Shown one piece after another: positions 51,058-61,300 of a stretch of DNA of 64,000 nt. Source of the DNA: Pseudacidovorax intermedius (GTDB taxonomy: Bacteria; Pseudomonadota; Gammaproteobacteria; Burkholderiales; Burkholderiaceae_C); contig NZ_LDSL01000009.1 of NCBI RefSeq assembly GCF_001476815.1, positions 1 through 64,000 of the forward strand. Reading direction: 5' to 3'. The position numbers and the translations under genes were made by a program. The first letter of the stretch is position 1. Every line of letters begins with the position of its first letter. The notes below the pieces were generated by a model. It had not been told where the DNA came from and searched no databases. It saw nothing but the letters and a program-made list of their open reading frames with translations.

Positions 51058-51098
51058 AGAAGGTGTGAATGACTCCGGCGTGGCCGTTCACACCTTCT
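51058..51098. terminator. Bidirectional terminator between convergent genes
   Basis: A perfect 12-bp inverted repeat (agaaggtgtgaa at 51058-51069, ttcacaccttct at 51087-51098) with a 17-base loop lies between the deacetylase stop and the GFA gene stop; its right arm overlaps the first base of that stop codon. It suits bidirectional termination. Confidence 0.7.
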
Positions 51099-51565
51099 CA
51101 AAGCCCATGCCGCCGATGCCACTGCGCCAGGGATTCCTGGGGATAGTGTTCGAAGCGCGCATCGTCCGGCTGCCCTTCCACCTGCACCCAGGGCGCCTTC
51201 GAGTCCAGCATCATGTGCACGTGGTCCGGCGGCACAGGCAACGGCGTGTCGATGGCGCCGGCATGCGGATGGATCAGCTCCGGCCAGCTGTCGTCGTACA
51301 GCCAGAGCGCCGTGCCGCAGTGGCCGCAGAAGTGGCGCTGGCCGCTGCTCTCCTTTCCGTCCAGCATGGCGCGGTACACGCGCAGATCGTCCTGGCCGCT
51401 GTGCAGCGTGAAGGTGCGTTTGTCCGCACCCAGGTTGATGGCATAGCCGCCCGTGCCGGCCGTCTTGCGGCAGATCGAGCAGTAGCAGCGCATGAAGGGC
51501 ACCGGCTCCGTCGATTCGACGCTGAAGCGGACGCGGCCGCAGTGGCAGGAACCTTCGAGATGCAT
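51098..51565 (-). CDS. GFA/CENP-V-domain zinc protein
   Basis: A 155-residue protein of the glutathione-dependent formaldehyde-activating (GFA) family. Zinc ligands: CHCGRVRF, CYCSICRKT and FCGHCGTALW. It starts MHLEGSCHCG at 51565 with CGGAG upstream. Uniquely here, the same reading frame continues upstream without a stop into the membrane-protein gene (see 51098-52099), so a longer fusion is possible. Confidence 0.85.
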   Translation of the reverse strand: MHLEGSCHCGRVRFSVESTEPVPFMRCYCSICRKTAGTGGYAINLGADKRTFTLHSGQDDLRVYRAMLDGKESSGQRHFCGHCGTALWLYDDSWPELIHPHAGAIDTPLPVPPDHVHMMLDSKAPWVQVEGQPDDARFEHYPQESLAQWHRRHGL

Positions 51566-52099
51566 GGGAAGCTCCGGGGTGTCTGGATTCGGATGGCGCG
51601 CGGCAATGTTGCCGCTGCACATAGCTGTCCGGGATGATGGAGCGCGTATCGCGCGAAGGCCGTCGGACAGGCGACCGCCACGCCGTCCGCGGTAGGCGCC
51701 CCCGACCTGTGCCACGACCCACCTCAAGGTGAAATAGAGGGCCAGCAGCAGGGGCCCGGCGCCAACGATGGCGATCACATACAACCCGTCAAAAAAGACT
51801 TTCCACGTCAAGTCCATCCGAACGAAGAGCAGGCTCCAGAAGCCGAGCCAGGACAGCCAGCCCCCCGCGAGCAGGACACCAGACACGGATCGCCCCAGGA
51901 TCCACCGTACGCAAAGCGCCGCATAGAACAGCCAGGTGACGAGGAACAGCCAGGTGTGGAGACTGCGAGGCTCTTCGACGAGCGCCAGGATGGCTGGCAC
52001 GAAGGTCGGAAAGGGCAGGCAGGAAAGGCAGATCACGCAGATCAGCCGGAGCAAGGGCCAGCACCACACCTTCCAGCCGGTGGCAGTCGACGACGTCAT
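51098..52099 (-). CDS. Membrane protein (copy 1) reading in frame into the GFA domain
   Basis: From the ATG at 52099, preceded by AAGGGGAG, the frame is open for 333 codons. Residues 1-140 form a four-helix membrane protein (LRLICVICLSCLPFPTFV, TWLFLVTWLFYAALCVRWIL, GVLLAGGWLSWLGFWSLL, IVGAGPLLLALYFTLRWVV) that is homologous end to end to the separate gene at 52296-52712. After the last helix about 40 Arg/Ser/Pro-rich residues lead straight into MHLEGSCHCG of the GFA protein. Copy 2 ends in a stop at the equivalent point, so copy 1 appears to have lost its stop codon, creating a potential fusion. The GFA internal start may still be used. Confidence 0.6.
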   Translation of the reverse strand: MTSSTATGWKVWCWPLLRLICVICLSCLPFPTFVPAILALVEEPRSLHTWLFLVTWLFYAALCVRWILGRSVSGVLLAGGWLSWLGFWSLLFVRMDLTWKVFFDGLYVIAIVGAGPLLLALYFTLRWVVAQVGGAYRGRRGGRLSDGLRAIRAPSSRTAMCSGNIAARHPNPDTPELPMHLEGSCHCGRVRFSVESTEPVPFMRCYCSICRKTAGTGGYAINLGADKRTFTLHSGQDDLRVYRAMLDGKESSGQRHFCGHCGTALWLYDDSWPELIHPHAGAIDTPLPVPPDHVHMMLDSKAPWVQVEGQPDDARFEHYPQESLAQWHRRHGL

Positions 52100-52862
52100 G
52101 GAAGCTCCCCTTGGACCCGCCAAAAAGGGGCCGCGGGAGATTGTCCGCAGCGACTGCCGCGCCCCGCACTGCGAACATGCTTTCTGCGGTCAACGTGCAG
52201 CCGAGACACGACGCTTCCTGTAGTTTCGTCACCGAAGTCCCAAGCACCGGAAAACCCGTGGTGCGGCGGGCGTCGGACGGGCGAGTGCCCGGCCGTCAGT
52301 CGGCCGGACGGCGGCCGCGCGCCATCAGCCAGCGCACCGTGAAGTAGAGCGACATCAGCAGCGGACCTGCGCCGAAAAACAGAAAGAACAAGGCGCCCCA
52401 CAACTGGTCCTTCACCGGGATCGCAGCCGGCGGAACGACGGCGAGCGCCAAGAAGGAGGCCAGCGACAGCCATCCGCCGGCCAGCAGACGGCCACACAGC
52501 GGCCGGCCGCGAACCCACTGCACACACAGCCCGGCGTAGCAGCACCAGGCCGCCGCGAACAACCAGGTGGGTGCCTCCAGCGGCGCCGCGAAGAGCGAGT
52601 TAACCACCAGCACGAAAGCCGGAAGTGGCACGCACGACATCACCAACACGCACAGCAGCCTGAGCACGGTCCAGAACCACCCCCTCCAATCGACGGCACT
52701 CGATGACGTCACGGCAACTCCCTTCGGCCCTGCCAGCGGGCCGTGGAAGATTGTCCGCAGCGACGGCCTTGCCGCGCAGGCGGTCCCTCCGTCCGCGGCC
52801 AACGTGCGGCGGGCGCGCGACGGTTCCTGAAGATTCGTCGCCGATGTGCGAAGCGCCGGCAG
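51600..52862 (-). repeat. Tandem duplication of a membrane-protein gene with its upstream DNA
   Basis: Two homologous units lie side by side: about 51600-52250 and 52296-52862. Homology covers not only the coding parts but also roughly 150 bases upstream of each start, where gattgtccgcagcgac is identical and the block ending in the a/g-c-c-g-g around 52245 and 52862 aligns. The units have diverged substantially, so the event is old. Confidence 0.75.
52296..52712 (-). CDS. Four-helix membrane protein of unknown function (copy 2)
   Basis: A 138-residue hydrophobic protein with GTG start at 52712, preceded by GAAGGGAG. Four predicted helices (VLRLLCVLVMSCVPLPAFVLVV, TWLFAAAWCCYAGLCVQWV, RLLAGGWLSLASFLALAVV, FFLFFGAGPLLMSLYFTVRWLM) and a short basic tail RGRRPAD. 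It is a clear tandem paralogue of copy 1 (51098-52099), including the start TSS..VDW and the LLAGGWLS and GAGPLL.SLYFT segments. I do not recognise a named family; no enzymatic motif is visible. Confidence 0.75.
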   Translation of the reverse strand: MTSSSAVDWRGWFWTVLRLLCVLVMSCVPLPAFVLVVNSLFAAPLEAPTWLFAAAWCCYAGLCVQWVRGRPLCGRLLAGGWLSLASFLALAVVPPAAIPVKDQLWGALFFLFFGAGPLLMSLYFTVRWLMARGRRPAD

Positions 52863-52909
52863 ATGCCGGCGGCTGCCCGAGGCAGGGAATCGCCAAGCCG
52901 CCCGGCCGC

Positions 52910-54298
52910 TCAGGCCAGCCGCGGCAGCAGGTTCAGCAGCAGCACCATGCCCAGCCCCACCAGCGCCACGATGGACTGCACCACCGAAATGGTCTTGGTG
53001 GCCTCGCCCATGCTCATGCCGAAGGACTCCTTCACCAGCCAGAAACCGGCATGGTTGGCATAGTTGAAGAAGAGCGAGCCGCAGCCGATGGACAGCGCCA
53101 GCAGCGGCAGGTTGAGCGTGGGCTCGGCCGCGCCCAGCGGCGCCAGCAGGCCGGCCGCGCCTACCACGCCCACGGTGGCCGAACCGGTGGATACCGACAG
53201 CAGCATGGCGATCAGCCAGCCCAGCAGCAGCGGCGACAGGGCCAGCTGCTGGCTCATGTGAACGATGGCGTCGCCGACCTTCGCGTCGGTCAGCACCTGC
53301 TGGAAGGCACCGCCGCCGGCAATGATGAGCAGCACGCCGGCAATGGGCTTGACGCTGTCGCCCAGCGCCTTGCGCACGGCGGCCGGCTCGTCCGGCCGCA
53401 GCGCCACCATCGCCAGCACCACGCCGAGCAGCATCGCGACGATGGGATGGCCCACGAAGGCCGCCACATGCAGCACGGCCGAGCCCTTGGGCAGCAGCAC
53501 CTCGGCCACGGCATGGCACAGCATGAGCAGGGCCGGCGCCAGCGCGACGACCACGCCGAGGCCCAGGCCGGGCGGCGTGCGGTGGGCGGCCGGCGCGGCC
53601 GTGTCGTCCGCCGAGGCGTACTGCGCCAGCAGCGCATCGTCGGGCCGCACCGTCATGCGCGGCGCGATGAACAGCGCATAGAGCGGCCCGGCCAGCACGA
53701 TGGCCGGCACGGCGGCGATGAAGCCGTAGAGCATGGTCGCGCCCACGCTGGTGCCCAGCGTGGCGATGGCCGTCAGCGGCCCGGGGTGCGGCGGCACCAT
53801 GCCGTGCATGGCCGCCAGCGCGGCGATGACGGGCACGCCCACGTAGACGTAGGCCGAGCCGCGGCCTTCGCCGCGCGCCTCCAGCTTGCGCGCCACGCCG
53901 AAGATCAGCGGCAGCAGGATCACCAGGCCCACCTCGAAGAACATCGGGATGCCGATGATGAAGGCCACGCCCGCCATGGCCCAGGGCAGCACCCGAGGCG
54001 AGGCGCGCCGCAGAATGGCGTTGGCCAGCGTGTCAGTGACGCCGGCCTGTGCCAGCACCTTGCCCAGCATGGCGCCCAGCGCCACCACCAGCCCCACCGC
54101 GCCGAGCGTCTTGCCGGCTCCGTTGGCCACGGCATGCACCAGCTTGTCCAGCGGCATGCCGGTGGCCAGGCCCGTGCCCAGCGACACCAGCAGCAGGGCC
54201 AGCAAGGGATGCAGCCGCGGCCGCGCCACGATCAGGAACACCAGCGCGACGACGCTGGCAAGGGCGGTGAGGAGGAGCTGGATGTCGCTGGCGGTCAT
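52910..54298 (-). CDS. GntP-family gluconate/organic-acid permease
   Basis: A 462-residue secondary transporter with about twelve membrane helices. GntP hallmarks: the N-terminal LLLVSLGTGLATGM, AGKTLGAVGLVVALGAMLGKVLAQAG, FFEVGLVILLPLIFGVAR, MVPPHPGPL and the C-terminal FFNYANHAGFWLVKESFGMSMGEATKT. It takes up gluconate, or related hydroxy acids such as glycerate, with protons. It is read alone, divergent from the nitroreductase gene. Confidence 0.93.
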   Translation of the reverse strand: MTASDIQLLLTALASVVALVFLIVARPRLHPLLALLLVSLGTGLATGMPLDKLVHAVANGAGKTLGAVGLVVALGAMLGKVLAQAGVTDTLANAILRRASPRVLPWAMAGVAFIIGIPMFFEVGLVILLPLIFGVARKLEARGEGRGSAYVYVGVPVIAALAAMHGMVPPHPGPLTAIATLGTSVGATMLYGFIAAVPAIVLAGPLYALFIAPRMTVRPDDALLAQYASADDTAAPAAHRTPPGLGLGVVVALAPALLMLCHAVAEVLLPKGSAVLHVAAFVGHPIVAMLLGVVLAMVALRPDEPAAVRKALGDSVKPIAGVLLIIAGGGAFQQVLTDAKVGDAIVHMSQQLALSPLLLGWLIAMLLSVSTGSATVGVVGAAGLLAPLGAAEPTLNLPLLALSIGCGSLFFNYANHAGFWLVKESFGMSMGEATKTISVVQSIVALVGLGMVLLLNLLPRLA

Positions 54299-54490
54299 GG
54301 GTGTCGGGGTCGTGGCGGGGGGGTCGATGCTCGCACGTCCGCCCCGCGCGCGCGGCGCTGCACGCCCGAGCCCCCTGGCATGCCCCGCTGCAGCACGCGG
54401 CGTTTTCGCGCACCATGGCGCTTGACTTCGACATGGCCGCGCCGCCACTGTGCCGCCCGGCCGCCTTCGCCAACCCCTTCTGTACTGCCC
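54299..54490. promoter_or_regulatory. Divergent promoter region between GntP and nitroreductase genes
   Basis: A 192-base gap between two divergent genes. It is GC-rich without an evident dyad; the nitroreductase ATG at 54491 has no strong ribosome site. Nothing else is recognised. Confidence 0.3.
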
Positions 54491-55204
54491 ATGCCTCTCG
54501 ACGCCCCTTCCGCCGTCGGCGGACCCGACGACGCCTCGTCCTTCGCCGCCCTGCAGACGATCCTGGACCAGCGCTACAGCTGCCGCGCCTTCCGGCCGCA
54601 GCCGCTGGCCCACGGCACCATCGCGCAGATCCTGCAGCTGGCGCAGCGCACCGCCTCCTGGTGCAACGCCCAGCCTTGGCAGGTGATCGTGGTCAGCGGG
54701 GAAGCCACCTCACGCCTGAGCAACGCGCTGCTGGCCGCCCAACACCGGCCACCGGCGCCGGACTATCCCTGGCCGCGCGAATACCACGGCGCCTACCAGG
54801 CCCGTCGGCGCGAATGCGGGCTGGCCCTGTACGACGCCGTGGGCGTGGCCAAGGGCGACCGCGAGGCCTCGGCCCGTCAGGCGCTGGAGAACTTTCGTTT
54901 CTTCGGCGCGCCGCACGTGGCCATCGTCACCTCGGACGAGGCCCTGGGCGTCTATGGCGCCGTGGACTGCGGGGCCTACGTGTCCAATTTCATGCTGGCC
55001 GCCACCAGCCTCGGTGTGGCGACGGTGCCACAGGCGGCCCTGGCCTCGCGCGCCGACGTGCTGCGGGCGCATTTCGACCTGCCGGATGACCGGCGCGTCG
55101 TGTGCGGCATTTCCTTCGGGCTGGCCGACGACGCCCATCCCGCCAACGGCTTCCGCACGACGCGGGCCGGGCTGGAAGAGGTCGTCACCTGGGTGGACGA
55201 CTGA
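54491..55204 (+). CDS. Nitroreductase-family flavoprotein
   Basis: A 237-residue FMN-dependent nitroreductase. Motifs: RYSCRAFRPQPL (FMN phosphate Arg), RTASWCNAQPWQVIVVSG, FRFFGAPHVAIV, AAVDCGAYVSNFMLAATSLGVATVPQAAL and VCGISFGLADDAHPANGFRTTRAGLEEVVTW. It acts as a homodimer reducing nitro groups or quinones with NAD(P)H; some relatives are dehalogenases or dehydrogenases. Monocistronic. Confidence 0.92.
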   Translation: MPLDAPSAVGGPDDASSFAALQTILDQRYSCRAFRPQPLAHGTIAQILQLAQRTASWCNAQPWQVIVVSGEATSRLSNALLAAQHRPPAPDYPWPREYHGAYQARRRECGLALYDAVGVAKGDREASARQALENFRFFGAPHVAIVTSDEALGVYGAVDCGAYVSNFMLAATSLGVATVPQAALASRADVLRAHFDLPDDRRVVCGISFGLADDAHPANGFRTTRAGLEEVVTWVDD

Positions 55205-55391
55205 GCAGCGCCGCGGCGCCGGCACCCGCCAAGGCCCCCCGCTCGACGCGCGCGACGCAGGCGCCTGCGACTGTGCGCATTGTTTGTAGACATTTGTCAA
55301 CCAACGGACACTTAGTCCGAGAAAAACACTTTAGCGACACAAGAAACATCTGAATACAAATAGACTGGGTTTGCAACCATCTGGTCAAACC
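55205..55391 (+). promoter_or_regulatory. AT-richer leader ahead of the giant adhesin gene
   Basis: The last 130 bases of this gap are visibly poorer in GC than the rest of the window, consistent with a strong promoter and untranslated leader. They contain TTGTCA (55295-55300) and a 5-bp dyad cggac-actta-gtccg (55305-55319). No ribosome site stronger than TGGTC is seen next to the ATG at 55392. Confidence 0.4.
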
Positions 55392-58300
55392 ATGTCTATT
55401 CACCGCCACGCCTCCCTCAACCGTGCCTTCTCGCTCGTCTGGAGCGACAAGTTCCAGGCGTGGGTGCCCGCTCCCGAGCGCACGCGCGCCCGCGGCAAGC
55501 GGGGCGCCACCACGCTGGCCGCCACCGTGCTCGCCACGCTGATCGGCAGCGCCTCCGCGGCCGACCCGGGCCTTCCATCCGGCGGCCAGGTCACCACCGG
55601 CAGCGCCAGCATCCAGCAGTCCGGCGCGGTCATGACGATCCGGCAGGACACGCAGGCGGCCGCCATCGACTGGCAGCGCTTCAGCATCGGCGCCGGCAAC
55701 ACGGTCCACTTCGTCCAGCCCTCCAGCGCCGCCGTGGCGCTCAACCGCGTGCTGGGCCAGGACCCGACGCAGATCTACGGCACGCTGCAGGCCAACGGCC
55801 AGGTGTTCCTGGTCAACCCCAACGGCATCCTCTTCGGCAAAGGCGCGCAGGTGAGCACCGCCGGCCTGCTGGCCACCACGCGGGACATCTCGACCACCGA
55901 CTTCGCCAACGGCAAGTTCAGCTTCAGCGGCAACGGCACGGGCACGGTCGTGAACGAGGGCTCGCTGCGCGCGGCCCAGGGCGGCTACGTGGCGCTGATC
56001 GGCGCCCAGGTCATCAACAGCGGCAGCATCCAGGCGCCGGGGGGCGACGTGCGGCTGGCCGCGGCCGATGCGGTGTCGGTGCGCCTGAACGGCGCCGGTC
56101 TGGCCGGCTTCTCGGTGGACCGCGGCACGCTCAACGCGCTGGTGGCCAACCACGGCCTGATCCAGGCGCCGGGCGGGCGCGTGGCGCTGACGGCCGACGC
56201 GGCCGACGCCGTGGCCCGCGCGGTCGTCAACCACACCGGCATCATCGAGGCGCAGGGCGTGGACAGCAGCAACGGCGTGGTCGAGCTGCGCGGCGACGCC
56301 CGCACGGGCGAGGTCAACGTGTCGGGCCGCGTCGACGTGTCGTCCGCCGGCGGCCAGGGCGGCGCGGTGGCCGTGAGCGGCCATGCGGTCCACCTGCAGG
56401 CCGGCGCGGCGGTGGATGCCTCGGGCGCCACCGGCGGCGGCAAGGTGCGCATCGGCGGTGGCTGGCAGGGCCAGGATGCCGACATCGCCAATGCCTCGAC
56501 GGTGACGATGGCACCGGGCGCCTCCATCGACGTCAGCGCCCGCCAGCAGGGCAGCGGCGGCACGGCGGTGCTCTGGTCGCAGGACTACACGGCCTTCGGC
56601 GGCAGCATCGCCGCGCGCGGCGGCGCGGGCGGCGGCGACGGCGGCAAGGTGGAGACGTCTTCCAAGGACGTACTCCAGGCCGTCGGCAGCGTGGACACCA
56701 CGGCGCCGGCGGGCAAGGGCGGCGCCTGGCTGCTCGACCCGCGCAACGTGACGATCGCATCCAGCGGCGCCAGCGGAACGGCCTATTCGGCCAACTACGT
56801 GCCGGCGGCCGACTCCGTCATCCTGGCCAGCTCGATCAACGCCTCGCTCAATGCGGGCACCAGCGTCACCATCACGACGGGCACGACGGGCACCTCGGCG
56901 GGCGACATCACCGTCGCGGCGCCGATCACCGTCAACAACACGGCGTCCTACGTCGGCCCGACGCTCACGCTGCAGGCGGCCAACAACATCAACGTCAACG
57001 CCGCCATCGCCAACACCACCGACAGCGCCTATTACGGCAACCGCCTGAACGTGGTGCTCACCCCCGGTGCCACGGGCAACGTGAATTTCGGGGCGACGGG
57101 CAGCATCACCACGCGCGGCGGCAACGTCTACGTCGGCGCCTTGTCGGGCACGGGCGGCAGCGAAACGGTCACGGCCCAGGGCAACAACCTGACCATGGCG
57201 GCCGGCAGCTTCATCCAGACCAACGGCGGCATGCTCGACGCGCGGGTCAACGGCACCATCTCCCTGGCCGCCGGGAGCCTGCGCAGCAGCGGCAGTTACA
57301 GCCCCTACTACACCACCACGCCCACCGCCTTCTCGCAGCGCGGCATCGCCATCAACCTGGCCGCCGGCACCATCACCAGCACCAACACCGACCCCACGGT
57401 GGCGGACATCCGCACGCAGGTGAGCACCACGCTGCAGGCGGGCACCATCGGCAGCAGCGCCAACCCGATCAAGATCGGCACCGACACCGCCGGCGACGCC
57501 TACCAGACGCTGACGGTGAACAACACCACCGGCAGTTCCTACGTGAGCCAGATGGGCAGCAACCAGGTGTTCAGCACGGTCGCGGTCAACGTGAGTTCGC
57601 AGGCCAACAGCACGCAGGACATCCGCCTGATGGGCGACTTCGGCGGCACCGGCCACGACGGCACCGGCCACCTGCTGCTGCGCAACGATGCCAACGGCGT
57701 GCTGGCCGTCGCGACGGATGACGTGAACACCGTGGGCGCCGGCGGCCGCGCCACCAGCGTGGAGTTGTCCGCCCCCAGCATGAGCTTCGCCGACAACGCG
57801 GTGAAAACGGGCGACGGCTACTTCTCCGCATCGGGCACCACGCTCGCCAGCGCGGCGGCCGGCAACGGCGTCGCGGACATCCTCTCCGGCGACATCCGCC
57901 TGAACGCGCGGGATGTGGGCACCCAGGCACGTCCGCTGGAGCTCGCGACCACGATGGGCTACACGGACAGCAGCCTGATGGTGACCAATTCGGGCGGCTC
58001 GACCTTCCTGAAGATCGTGGATGACTCGTTCAATTACGTGAAGCTGATGAACGTCAAGGACGTCGGCACGCACCACATCCTGTACGCAGGCGGCGACCGC
58101 ATCGTCTATGCGAGCGACGGCAACAACGTCGTGCTGCCCACGATCTCGGGCGGCCCCACGGACGGTTCCACCTTCTTCGCCACCAACGGCATCGACACCA
58201 CGCGCACGACGTCCAAACCGCGCTACCTCGAGATGACCGCCAGTTCCGGCGGCTTCGTGCTGGGCGACAACGCGGTGAACCTGGGCGCGGGCAGCTTCTC

Positions 58301-61300
58301 GCTGGTCATTCCCATCTACAACGCGACCGGCATCATCGCCGCGGCCAACAGCTACAACGCCAGCGCGCCCGTTGCGCAGATCACCGCGGGCGACGTGAGC
58401 TTCAGCGTGCAGAACTATCCGACGCCGGCGGCCAGCACCATCGGCGCCGGCGGCAAGGACATCCAGATCGCGCAGGGCGCGGGCACGGGCAACAACACGC
58501 TGTCGGTGGGCACGCAGCAGGGCAACGTGGCCATCCACGAGCTGAGCCAGAACCATTTCAAGACGATCTCCCTGAGCCTGGGCTCGGCGAGCGCCGCGCA
58601 GAACGTGGCCATCGATCTGGCGGGCCCCGACGACATCAACTTCAGCGACAGCGGCAGCCTGGTCAGCGTGGACGCCACCAAGGTGAACGTGGCGGCCAAC
58701 AACCGCAACTTCAGCCTGACGGCCGGCCAGCGCAGCATCCAGACCGACGGCAACTCGCTGGGCACCGGCAGCTACACGCTGAGTGCGGGCGGCAGCGCCA
58801 GCCCGTCGAGCCTCCTCAAGCTCAACGGCGACATCCGCACCATCGGCGGCGACATCACGCTGTACGGCTACGCCGGCGTGGACCTGCTGAAGTCCGTACT
58901 GGTGGACAGCAATGTGGGCCGCACCGGCATCGGCGGCACCATCTACCTGTATGGCGACTACAGCAACGCGACGTCGTCGGTCTCCTCCTCCGGCGGCAGC
59001 TATTCGCTGACGGTGGATTCCAGCTCCACCGCCGCGCAGGGCGGCTACATCTATGCGCCGAGCAACGTCGACAACCGGGCCGGCAACTACCTGTCCGGCC
59101 TGTCCTTCAATGCCACCGGCGCCACGACAGCCAGCGACAACACCGTCTCCCTGGCTTCCCGCTCCAGCGGCGCGAGCAGCATCCTGCTCAAGGGCGACTT
59201 CTCGTCGGCGGGCAATACCTACCTGGGCAACGGCAACGGCGTCACCATCGACACGGAGCAAGGCAACACCGCGTCGGCCGGCAACATCAGCTTCAGCGGC
59301 GCCAGCCTGAGATCCGGCACGTCCTACAGCACTGGCCAGACCTACTTCAACGCCTCCACGAACTTCCTCACCGGCAACGGGGGCAACGTGAGCTTGCTCG
59401 CGCAGAACAGCGCCAGCAACCCGCTGAGCCTGGCCAGCCTGCTGGTGGACACACGCAGCCCAAACGGCACCAGCGGCGACATCAGCCTGTCCGCCGTGAG
59501 CACCAGCGCGAACTACGGTGGCACCGGCAGCCAGAGTTACTACGGACGCAACATCACCCTGTACGGCGACCTGTATGCGGACGCCAGGTCCATCAGCCTC
59601 AACGGCGATGTGCGGCTGACTCGCAGCGTGAGGATGAACACCATCGGCAGCCTCGGCTCGGGCGCTGGCGGCGTGACACTCGGTGCCGTCTCGGCCACCA
59701 CCACGGGCGCCGGCCTGACCATCACCACCGGTGTCGGCAACGCCAGCGGAGCGGTTGTTCTCAATGGCGGCGCGGGCATGGCCGGCGGCTACTACCTGGA
59801 CAGCCTGAGCATCAACACGCGCGGCAGCATCGCCTCGGGAATCTCGCTGAACGCCGCCGTGGCCACGGAGGGCAGCCAGACTTATGCCGCCGGTGCACTG
59901 ACGGCCACAGGTGGCCTGAGCACCAATGGCGGCGACATCGACCTGAGCGGCATGGCTGGCAACATGCAGACTCGCGGTAGCACCTACACCATCACCACCG
60001 ACCGCGCCGGCGGCACCAACGCCGCCGGCCGGCTGCTGCTGGGCAACATCGCGCTGAACGCCAACTCCGCCGGAGCCGTCGCACTCACGATCGACACGAC
60101 CGCCGACGGCGGCGGCGCCAATGCGGCACTCACCTTGAATGGCGTAGGTGGGACCACGTCCTACGGCGCCATCAATGTCGCCGCCGGCAGCGTGACGCTC
60201 AACGGCGCCATGCGCGCCTCCAGCAACGCCATCACGGTCGAGGCACGCGGCAGCGCGGCCGACCTGACCATCGCCAGCACCGGCAGCGTCACGACGACCA
60301 CCGCCGGCAATGTCGTGCTGGCGGCCGGCCGCAACTTCATCAACAACAAGGGCAGCACCGGCATCTCCGCCGCAGGCCGCTACTTCGTCTACTCGACCGA
60401 CCCCGCGGCCAGCACCGAAGGCATGACGGGCTACAGCAAGCACTACAACCAGGCCTATGTGGCGGGCGCCACGCCCAGCTACGCCGGCAGCGGCAACTGG
60501 TTCCTGTATTCGGTCGCGCCGGTGATCAGCGTCACGCCCAGCACCACGACCATGGTGTACGGCAGCGCCGAGCCCGCCACCACACTCGGCGCCAGCAACT
60601 ACAGCGGCATGATCGACGGCGACACGCTGTCGTCCTTCACCGGTTCGCAGAGCTTCACCCTGGCGCCGGCGGGCACCCTGTCCAGCGCAGGGTTCCGCCA
60701 GGTGGGCAGCTATGCCTACACGCTCAACGGCACGCTGACGGACAGCCTGGGCTACCAGTACGCGCCCTTCGCGCAGTCGCTCACCGTCACGCCGCGCGCG
60801 CTGAACGTGAGCGGCATTTCGGCCAACAACAAGACCTACGACGGCAGTGCCGCCGCCACGCTCTCCGGCACCGCCACGGCCACGGCGCTGGCGGGCGACC
60901 TGGTCGCGATCTCGGGCACGGGAACCGGCGCCTTCGCCAATGCGAACGCGGGCGTCAACAAGGCCGTGGCCGTCAGCGGCTACACCGCCACCGGCACGGA
61001 CGCCGGCAACTACCAGCTGGTGCAGCCCTCGGGCCTGACGGCCACGATCACGCCCCGGACGCTGACGGTCACGGGCTCCGGCATCGCGACCAAGACCTAC
61101 GACGGCAACGCCACGGCCACCGTCAACGTGGGCACCGTCACGGGCTTCGTGGGCAGCGAGATGGTCGTCGTCAGCGCCAGCGGCAACTTCGCCGACAAGA
61201 ACGTGGGCACCGCCAAGGCCGTGAGTGCCAGCTACAGCCTGGCCGATGGCAACAACGGCGGCCGGGCCGCCAACTACGTCCTGGCGGGCCAGAGCCTGAG

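Noticed and set aside
55185-60443. A 1,752-codon open frame on the minus strand, antisense to the adhesin
   Set aside because: It is a by-product of GC-rich codon usage in the real plus-strand gene; its translation is low-complexity (Gly, Ala, Arg, Val, His) with no recognisable domain.
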